Translations under genes and position numbers: made by a program
Shown here: piece after piece, positions 1 to 5,022 of the stretch
How the letters are laid out: every line of letters starts with the position of its first letter
Numbering within the stretch: the stretch's first letter is position 1
Notes under the pieces: generated by a model
The model's database searches: none
Told to the model about the DNA's origin: nothing
What the model saw: only the letters and a program-made list of their open reading frames with translations
Assembly: GCA_023434015.1 (NCBI GenBank)
Contig: JAEYTM010000130.1
Location: forward strand, 1 to 5,022
Source: Pseudomonadota bacterium
GTDB lineage: Bacteria; Pseudomonadota; Alphaproteobacteria; Caulobacterales; Caulobacteraceae
Length of the DNA stretch: 5,022 bases
Direction: 5' to 3'

Positions 1-311
1 TCCTCAAGGATGACCTCGCAGGCGAAGCCGAACTTCGCGGCGACGGCGGCGGTCTGCCGGACGTGGTTGGACTGCACGGCGCCCTGGGTGACCAGGGTGT
101 CGGCGTCGTTGGCCATGGCGTCGCCGACCAGGTACTCGAGCTTGCGGGTCTTGTTGCCGCCGCCAGCGAGGCCGGTGCAGTCGTCGCGCTTGACGAAGAT
201 CGTCGGCCCGTCGCCCTCGGGGCCGGACAGGGCCTCGGTCAGGCCCGGCAGGGGCTCGAGCGGCGTCGGCAGGTGGGCGAAGCGGGCAGGGGAGAAGCGG
301 GCGAGATGCAT
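1..311 (-). CDS. dcyD: D-cysteine desulfhydrase / ACC deaminase family PLP enzyme (N-terminal part)
   Basis: This is the first 103 residues of a fold-type II PLP enzyme; the rest lies beyond the window start. Seen: reading from the ATG at 311-309 gives MHLARFSPARFAHLPTPLEP, then VKRDD (40-44), GGGNKTRKLEYL (50-61) and TQGAVQSNHVRQTAAVAA (75-92). By family knowledge, Lys54 in GGNK is the PLP Schiff-base lysine, and Ser81-Asn82 lie in the catalytic loop. QSNHVRQ is typical of D-cysteine desulfhydrases (D-cysteine to pyruvate, H2S and ammonia), whereas true ACC deaminases usually have QSNQTRQ. The related L-cysteate sulfo-lyase CuyA is an alternative that the visible part cannot exclude. The protein should be cytoplasmic, as no signal peptide is seen. 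The ATG has a purine-rich AGGGGCGGG just upstream rather than a strong Shine-Dalgarno. The gene starts 23 bp after the stop of the DUF6491-like gene on the same strand, so co-transcription is likely. The family call is firm; the substrate is inferred. Confidence 0.88.
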   Translation of the reverse strand, partial: MHLARFSPARFAHLPTPLEPLPGLTEALSGPEGDGPTIFVKRDDCTGLAGGGNKTRKLEYLVGDAMANDADTLVTQGAVQSNHVRQTAAVAAKFGFACEVILE

Positions 312-319
312 GACCCGCC

Positions 320-329
320 CCTAGCATGC
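320..329. repeat. 10-bp direct repeat CCTAGCATGC, copy 1
   Basis: The plus strand reads CCTAGCATGC here and again at 752-761. Both copies sit in the short spacer after a DUF6491-like stop codon. On the minus strand each is preceded by AGCGGCGG, so the shared 3' flank is about 18 bases with a three-base insertion in the other copy. It is probably a trace of tandem gene duplication. A regulatory role is possible but unsupported. Confidence 0.5.
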
Positions 330-334
330 CGCCG

Positions 335-727
335 CTACGGGCGCACCCTGGGCGGCAGGGCCGCGGCTTCGGCCGGGGTTAGCCGGCGGATCGACTTGAC
401 GATGCACTGTCGGGCGAAGCCGCCGGCGCCGCGCACGCTGATGTCCAGGTCGATGGGCCGGCAGACGGAAGGGCCCGTGCCGCCGCGCCGGACGATGATC
501 AGCGGGTCGCCGGACACCGCGCCGCCGAGGCAGCTTCCGGCGACGTCGAGCTGGAAGACCTCGCGGTCGGCGATGTTCAGATAGATCAGCCGCCTGTCGG
601 GGCTGAAGGTGTGGCCGCGCATGTCCGCGTAGTCGAAGCAGGCGTTGGGCGGCGTCGCGGCCGGCTGGGCGGCGGCGGTCGTGACCGTGGCGGCGAGCGC
701 GGCGATCCCGGCGAGGGCGAGTTTCAT
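335..727 (-). CDS. DUF6491-like secreted protein (periplasmic paralogue)
   Basis: This 130-residue exported protein has no known function. Residues 1-20 form a signal peptide (MK, an Ala/Leu-rich core, probable cleavage after Ala-Ala-Ala before Gln21). There is no lipobox cysteine, so a soluble periplasmic product is predicted. The mature part has four cysteines (C30, C66, C89, C108) and the blocks IYLNIADREVFQLDV (49-63), GDPL (73-76), QCIV (107-110) and a C-terminal LTPAEAAALP. The same blocks and cysteine spacing recur in the upstream neighbour (803-1231), so the two are paralogues. The CF..R...LYV...REVYR pattern matches my memory of DUF6491; this was not checked by a profile search. The start is firm: the minus strand carries AGGAGGA (740-734), six bases before the ATG at 727. 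The gene lies 75 bp downstream of its paralogue and 23 bp upstream of the desulfhydrase gene, suggesting an operon. Two disulphides are plausible but not shown. Confidence 0.85.
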   Translation of the reverse strand: MKLALAGIAALAATVTTAAAQPAATPPNACFDYADMRGHTFSPDRRLIYLNIADREVFQLDVAGSCLGGAVSGDPLIIVRRGGTGPSVCRPIDLDISVRGAGGFARQCIVKSIRRLTPAEAAALPPRVRP

Positions 728-751
728 GGCCGATCCTCCTCAGGCCGCCAT

Positions 752-761
752 CCTAGCATGC
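752..761. repeat. 10-bp direct repeat CCTAGCATGC, copy 2
   Basis: This is the second copy of the 10-mer at 320-329, in the 75-bp spacer between the two DUF6491-like genes. On the minus strand it follows the distal arm of the 764-793 inverted repeat and lies 11 bases before the AGGAGGA ribosome binding site of the 335-727 gene. Confidence 0.5.
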
Positions 762-763
762 GC

Positions 764-793
764 CCCGCCGCTGTCCTCGGCCGGAGCGGCGGG
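764..793. repeat. Perfect 9-bp inverted repeat (intergenic RNA hairpin)
   Basis: CCCGCCGCT (764-772) and AGCGGCGGG (785-793) are exact reverse complements around a 12-base loop, giving a very stable GC-rich hairpin in the spacer between the two paralogous genes. No T-run follows on either strand, so it is not a canonical intrinsic terminator. In a minus-strand transcript it would stand 10 bases after the stop of the lipoprotein gene. It could protect the 3' end of that segment or cause partial termination, lowering expression of the downstream genes. The pairing is seen directly; the role is inferred. Confidence 0.6.
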
Positions 794-802
794 AGCCCGC
801 CG

Positions 803-1231
803 TCAGGGCCGCTGAGCGCGGGGCAGGGCGGCCACCTGCCGGGGCGTCATCAGGCTGAAGTCGCGGATCGCGCACTGGACGATCTGGCCGTTCGCCCGGC
901 GGACCTTCAGGTCGATCTGGGCCGCGCCGCAAACCTGGTCGGACCCGGACAGTGACAGCGGCAGCAGGGGATCGCGCGACGTGACCCCGGACAGGCAGGG
1001 GCCGGTCATGTCCACCCGATAGACCTCGCGCGCGCCGACCCGGACGTAGAGCGTGTCGGCGTCGGCCACGCGCCGGGTCCTGATCTGGCTGAGCTGGAAG
1101 CACTGGCCGGGAGCGTTGGCGGCCTCCACCGCCCGGACGGTCTCGACATAGCCGGGCTCGGGCCCGCGCCCGGGCATGGCGCAAGCGCTGAGGACTAGTC
1201 CGGCGGCGAGGAGGGTGAGGGTTGTTTTCAT
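803..1231 (-). CDS. DUF6491-like lipoprotein
   Basis: This 142-residue protein has no known function and is predicted to be lipid-anchored. Residues 1-16 form a short signal sequence (MKTTLTLLAAGLVLSA) ending in a type II lipobox LSAC (14-17). C17 would be acylated. Residue 18 is Ala rather than Asp, which favours the outer membrane under the usual Lol sorting rule. A Gly/Pro-rich linker (18-27) follows, then a domain with C44, C79, C101 and C120, and the blocks LYVRVGAREVYRVDM (61-75), RDPL (86-89), IDLKVR (106-111) and MTPRQVAALP (128-137). The four domain cysteines align with those of the neighbouring paralogue at 335-727 with at most one residue of shift. The start is supported by AAGGAG (1245-1240), eight bases before the ATG at 1231. 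It is the first gene of the minus-strand group and diverges from the thiC leader. The assignment to DUF6491 is from memory; the lipoprotein call is strong. Confidence 0.87.
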   Translation of the reverse strand: MKTTLTLLAAGLVLSACAMPGRGPEPGYVETVRAVEAANAPGQCFQLSQIRTRRVADADTLYVRVGAREVYRVDMTGPCLSGVTSRDPLLPLSLSGSDQVCGAAQIDLKVRRANGQIVQCAIRDFSLMTPRQVAALPRAQRP

Positions 1232-1248
1232 AGTACAGGCTCCTTCGG

Positions 1249-1277
1249 CGGAACACTGTTCTTGAAATACGGTTCCG
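1249..1277. repeat. GAAC/GTTC inverted repeats in the divergent promoter region
   Basis: CGGAAC (1249-1254) and GTTCCG (1272-1277) are perfect inverted arms 17 bases apart. The left arm also belongs to an 11-base palindrome GAACACTGTTC (1251-1261). There are thus three GAAC/GTTC half-sites in 29 bp, upstream of the lipoprotein gene. Such an arrangement can be an operator. It also coincides with the EcfG-like promoter candidate, whose two elements are the two arms, so the symmetry may be partly fortuitous. Confidence 0.4.
1252..1276 (-). promoter_or_regulatory. EcfG/SigT-like (general stress sigma) promoter candidate
   Basis: Read on the minus strand, GGAAC (1276-1272) is followed by 16 bases and then TGTT (1255-1252). 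The alphaproteobacterial general stress response sigma factor (EcfG; SigT in Caulobacter) recognises GGAAC-N16/17-CGTT, so this is a one-base mismatch in the -10 element with correct spacing. Transcription would start near 1245, leaving a leader of only about 14 bases with the AAGGAG ribosome binding site at its extreme 5' end, which is tight. No better minus-strand promoter was seen in 1232-1320. Treat as a candidate. Confidence 0.35.
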
Positions 1278-1327
1278 TGGGACCGCCGGGGCTGGCCTCG
1301 CCGTCCGTTCCGGCCTAGGCTGGGCGC

Positions 1328-1418
1328 CTCCTCGGGGGGCCGCGCGCAAGCGGCTGAGAGGCGGGTGATCCCGCGACCCGTCGAACCTGATCCGGGTCAT
1401 GCCGGCGAAGGGAAGGAA
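1328..1418 (+). promoter_or_regulatory. TPP riboswitch (THI box) aptamer of thiC
   Basis: The leader carries the conserved THI-box blocks in order: GGCTGAGA (1352-1359), ACCC (1376-1379), GAACCTGATC (1383-1392), GGGTCATGCCGGCGAAGGGA (1394-1413). The first arm (CTGAGA side) forms the pocket for the pyrimidine ring of thiamine pyrophosphate; the second arm binds the pyrophosphate through metal ions. Closing helix P1 can pair TCCT (1329-1332) with AGGA (1414-1417). The variable P3 arm is the short GCGGG/CCCGC hairpin (1361-1365 with 1370-1374). The aptamer ends about 52 bases before the thiC start, the usual arrangement for TPP feedback repression of HMP synthesis. It is recognised by motif, order and position. 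No convincing plus-strand promoter was found upstream; TTGAAA (1262-1267) lacks a matching -10. Confidence 0.95.
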
Positions 1419-1461
1419 CGGTTCCTGCCTGACGCCCGTGGTCCGTCCCGAACGATGGAGG
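1414..1461 (+). promoter_or_regulatory. Probable translational expression platform of the TPP riboswitch
   Basis: No T-run follows the aptamer, so premature termination is unlikely and ribosome-site masking is the better model. AGGAA (1414-1418), which contains the 3' strand of P1, can pair with TTCCT (1422-1426). If TPP locks AGGA into P1, the segment TTCCTGCCT (1422-1430) is freed. It can then contact the Shine-Dalgarno region: GCCT (1427-1430) is complementary to AGGC (1459-1462), and TTCC (1422-1425) can pair with GGAG (1457-1460) with one G-U pair. These helices are short. The model is inferred from hand pairing only. Confidence 0.4.
1457..1461 (+). promoter_or_regulatory. thiC ribosome binding site
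   Basis: GGAGG lies nine bases before the ATG at 1471. This decides the thiC start against the in-frame ATG at 1399, which lies inside the riboswitch aptamer. The same GGAGG is also complementary to CCTCC (1327-1331) at the 5' edge of the aptamer, so a long-range pairing competing with P1 is conceivable. Confidence 0.8.
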
Positions 1462-1470
1462 CCGCGCGCC

Positions 1471-3312
<1,842 letters not shown>

Positions 3313-3334
3313 ATCTCGCCGGAACGGGGCCGGG

Positions 3335-3547
3335 TCAGTCGCGCTGCTCGGCCTCGACCTTTTCCGGCGCCGGCCAGACCCGGACCATCACCGCGACGGT
3401 GATCGAACCCAGCACCGCCGCCGCGGCGCCGGTCCACTGCAGCGTGCTCATGCCCATGGCGGCATGGTGACCGGCCGTCGCGCCGGACAGGACCACCAGC
3501 GCGGCCGAGCCCCACTCGGCGACGTCCTTGGGGGTGATGCTGCTCAT
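3335..3547 (-). CDS. Small two-helix membrane protein, unknown function
   Basis: A 70-residue hypothetical protein. After a short N-terminus (MSSITPKDVAEW) there are two apolar stretches, about 13-33 (Ala/Gly-rich, containing GHHAAMGM) and 37-57 (WTGAAAAVLGSITVAVMVRVW). A charged tail PEKVEAEQRD follows. This suggests a small inner-membrane hairpin, though the first segment is weakly hydrophobic with two histidines. The topology superficially resembles small holins, but no phage gene is nearby, so I do not call it one. The start at 3547 was chosen because the reading frame becomes membrane-like and acidic there, with a modest GAGG (3558-3555) seven bases upstream. The longer frame from 3616 adds 23 Arg/Pro-rich residues of shadow-like composition. 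It converges tail-to-tail with thiC, with 22 bp between stops. That it is a real gene is likely but not certain. Confidence 0.6.
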   Translation of the reverse strand: MSSITPKDVAEWGSAALVVLSGATAGHHAAMGMSTLQWTGAAAAVLGSITVAVMVRVWPAPEKVEAEQRD

Positions 3548-3606
3548 GACGGGGCCTCGTGCACGCGGTTTACGGCTCCAGATACCCAGAGCGCGCGGCG
3601 TGCTGC

Positions 3607-3627
3607 GATGCGGCATGGCGGCGCATC
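3607..3627. repeat. Short inverted repeat in intergenic region
   Basis: GATGCG (3607-3612) and CGCATC (3622-3627) can form a six-base-pair hairpin with a nine-base loop, within the 156-bp gap upstream of the small membrane protein gene. Apart from this and the terminator at 3643-3682, nothing recognisable was seen in 3548-3703: no tRNA, and no clear promoter. It may be chance in GC-rich DNA. Confidence 0.25.
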
Positions 3628-3642
3628 AGGCGGACGCCGGAA

Positions 3643-3682
3643 AGAAAAGGGCCCGGCGCGTCTCCGCACCGGGCCCTTCTCT
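3643..3682 (-). terminator. Intrinsic terminator of the beta-propeller gene
   Basis: AAGGGCCCGG (3647-3656) and CCGGGCCCTT (3669-3678) form a perfect 10-bp stem. It extends inward by GCG/CGC (3658-3660 with 3665-3667) after one mismatch, and outward by AGA/TCT (3643-3645 with 3680-3682) after another. On the minus strand the stem is followed by TTTTCTTT, the U-tract expected for Rho-independent termination, starting 22 bases after the stop codon of the gene at 3704. On the plus strand the trailing sequence is CTTCTCTGTC, a poorer U-tract, so the orientation is minus. It also insulates the small gene at 3335-3547 from this upstream transcript. Confidence 0.9.
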
Positions 3683-3703
3683 GTCAGACCGACGGCGTGG
3701 CGG

Positions 3704-5022
3704 TTACTTCCCGAGGCCGAAGGCGATCACCTGGGCGTCGTTGGTGACCAGATAGACCTTGCCGAGCGCGACGACCGGCTCGCCGAAGTGGACCCAGTTC
3801 TTGATCGTCTGCTTGCTCGAATAGAGCTGCTTTCCGGTCACCGCGTCGAAGGCGTAGAGCTTCAGGTTATCGACCGGCGTCGAGCGGTTCTTGATGGATT
3901 CCGGCGTCGTCGCGACCAGTCGCTTGCCGTCGGGGCCGAGCGGGTTCTGGCCGGCCTGACCGCCGGTGGAGGTGGCGTAGAGCACGCCGTTGGCCACGAC
4001 CGGCGGGTCCGGCATGACCATGTCGTTCGACATCCAGCGCGCCTCGGCGACGATGGCGTCGCCGCGCTTCACCACCTCGAAGGCCATGATGCTGCCGTTC
4101 GGCGTGGCGCCGGCGCTGACCGGGAAGTTCGGCGCATGCACCGACGGCGGTCCCCACATCGGGAAGTACAGGAACCGGCGGCCGTCGGGCGTCAGATAGG
4201 TGGTGATGGCGCCCCAGACGCCGGAGCTGGGGTCGGTGCCGGCGGCGATGTCGTTGCCGAGCAGGGGCGACTTGAACAGCGGCTTGGCGTGGTTCGCGGC
4301 CTTGCCGCCGCCCATGTCGTTGGCGTCCAGCAGATAGAGGATGCTCTCTTTCTGGGCCTGGGCGACCAGCATCTTGCCGTCGAACGGGAAGACCACCGGG
4401 CTGGCCGAGCCGGCCAGATCCTTCGACAGGATGTAGGCGTGGTTCTCCGGCGTGAAGGAATCCTGCAGGCGCACGGCCTTGGGCGCCAGCTTCAGCACGC
4501 TGTCGCCCCACTGGCCCGAACCCGGATCGTAGATGCCGTCGGAGGTCTCCAGGATCAGGCTGTTGCCCGGTCCCTTGGCGAGGCCGCCGCGGCCCCAGGC
4601 GGCGGCAGGGCGCCCGCCGCTGGTGAAGAAGCGGGTGACGGTGGGGTTGGCGAGGTCGCGGACGTCCACCCCGGTCACCGCCGACGGGTCGTTGTCGACC
4701 ACCGGCTCGGTGGAGGCCGCGCGGGCGGCGATCTGGCGCGGGGTCAGCGGGGTCATCGCCGAGGCCCATTGCGAGCGCGGATCACGGACCTCGCCGCAGG
4801 CGCGGCCGCTGGTCGTGTAGACCACGTCGTCGATCAGGTTGAGGCTCCAGGCCCGCGCCCAGGGAGTGACCATCTCCACCGGCTTCAGCCGCTCCGAGCC
4901 GTCGGCCAGGCTCAGGCCGCGCAGCAGGCCGTCGCTGGCCATGAAGAAGATGATGCCGCGGGCCTTGTCGATCACCGGGGTTGCGTTGGCGGTGTTGGAG
5001 CACAGCCAGGTGGCGATCTTGC
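3704..5022 (-). CDS. PQQ-like beta-propeller repeat protein (C-terminal part)
   Basis: 438 codons and the TAA stop are visible; the N-terminus, with any signal peptide, lies beyond the window end. The frame stays open to base 5022, and the apparent start at 4975 is an internal GTG within TPVIDKARG, so no start is present here. Seen are propeller-type repeats: TPVIDKARGIIFFMASDGLLRGLSLADG near the visible start (written here only to show the strand-turn-strand pattern), LKLYAFDAVTGKQLYSS (386-402) and EPVVALGKVYLVTNDAQVIAFG (414-435). The latter are quinoprotein/BamB-like blades (PQQ_2 type). Family members are usually periplasmic or outer-membrane associated. Some are PQQ dehydrogenases, others are scaffolds with no cofactor. 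I see no vicinal cysteine pair or haem CXXCH motif in the visible part; single Cys occur in WLCSN (5-9) and ACGEV. The catalytic role is therefore unassigned. Transcription ends at the 3643-3682 terminator. Confidence 0.85.
   Translation of the reverse strand, partial: KIATWLCSNTANATPVIDKARGIIFFMASDGLLRGLSLADGSERLKPVEMVTPWARAWSLNLIDDVVYTTSGRACGEVRDPRSQWASAMTPLTPRQIAARAASTEPVVDNDPSAVTGVDVRDLANPTVTRFFTSGGRPAAAWGRGGLAKGPGNSLILETSDGIYDPGSGQWGDSVLKLAPKAVRLQDSFTPENHAYILSKDLAGSASPVVFPFDGKMLVAQAQKESILYLLDANDMGGGKAANHAKPLFKSPLLGNDIAAGTDPSSGVWGAITTYLTPDGRRFLYFPMWGPPSVHAPNFPVSAGATPNGSIMAFEVVKRGDAIVAEARWMSNDMVMPDPPVVANGVLYATSTGGQAGQNPLGPDGKRLVATTPESIKNRSTPVDNLKLYAFDAVTGKQLYSSKQTIKNWVHFGEPVVALGKVYLVTNDAQVIAFGLGK

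Noticed and set aside
4..327. 107-codon minus-strand frame starting at 327
   Set aside because: It is a different frame from the clear D-cysteine desulfhydrase-family reading that starts at 311. Its Arg/Pro-rich product has no family features.
1258..1275. GTTC...GTTC as an alphaproteobacterial LexA (SOS) box
   Set aside because: The two GTTC copies (1258-1261 and 1272-1275) are separated by 10 bases; the known site is GTTC-N7-GTTC.
1262..1290. Housekeeping promoter for thiC starting from TTGAAA
   Set aside because: No acceptable -10 element (TATAAT-like or Caulobacter GCTANAWC-like) occurs at proper spacing, so the thiC promoter remains unidentified.
1399..1470. Upstream in-frame ATG extending ThiC by 24 residues
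   Set aside because: This ATG lies inside the TPP aptamer, the added residues do not look like ThiC, and the ATG at 1471 has GGAGG at good spacing and gives the normal family length.
3313..3334. Terminator between the convergent thiC and small membrane protein genes
   Set aside because: The 22 bp are GC-rich but hold no stem followed by a T-run on either strand.
3335..3547. Phage holin
   Set aside because: Two helices and a charged tail are suggestive, but there is no endolysin or other phage gene in the window and the first helix is weak.
3548..3616. N-terminal extension of the small membrane protein from the ATG at 3616
   Set aside because: The extra 23 residues are Arg/Pro-rich and have no ribosome site; the internal ATG at 3547 has GAGG upstream and begins the membrane-like sequence.

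Overview
The window is high-GC DNA with Shine-Dalgarno-led bacterial genes. It most resembles an alphaproteobacterium of the Caulobacterales (Caulobacter, Phenylobacterium or Brevundimonas type). That placement is an inference: it rests on the base composition, the ThiC sequence (613 residues, close to the Caulobacter enzyme), and a tandem pair of small secreted proteins that look like DUF6491. No gene fixes the genus.

Layout. Positions 1-1231 carry three minus-strand genes that probably form one transcription unit, read from high to low coordinates. They are a DUF6491-like lipoprotein (803-1231), a DUF6491-like exported paralogue (335-727), and the N-terminal 103 residues of a PLP-dependent D-cysteine desulfhydrase/ACC-deaminase-family enzyme (1-311, cut by the window edge). 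Positions 1232-1470 are a divergent intergenic region. On the minus side it has an EcfG-like promoter candidate embedded in a GAAC/GTTC inverted repeat. On the plus side it has a clear TPP (THI-box) riboswitch and the thiC ribosome binding site. Positions 1471-3312 encode complete ThiC (HMP-phosphate synthase). A small two-helix membrane protein (3335-3547, minus) converges on thiC with only 22 bp between stops. Positions 3548-3703 are intergenic and hold a strong intrinsic terminator (3643-3682). This ends the minus-strand gene at 3704-5022, the C-terminal 438 residues of a PQQ-like beta-propeller protein that continues past the window end.

How the genes work together. thiC is a self-contained TPP-feedback unit: the leader senses thiamine pyrophosphate and most likely hides the thiC ribosome binding site, since no terminator follows the aptamer. 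The remaining genes have no evident role in thiamine synthesis. The two DUF6491-like genes are of most interest: they are diverged tandem copies that keep four cysteines at near-identical spacing, but one is predicted to be lipid-anchored and the other soluble. The short spacers after them also share a sequence, as if the 3' flank was duplicated with the gene.

Overall this looks like an ordinary chromosomal housekeeping region. I see no mobile element, CRISPR array, tRNA, rRNA or defence system, and no gene-free stretch longer than 239 bp.
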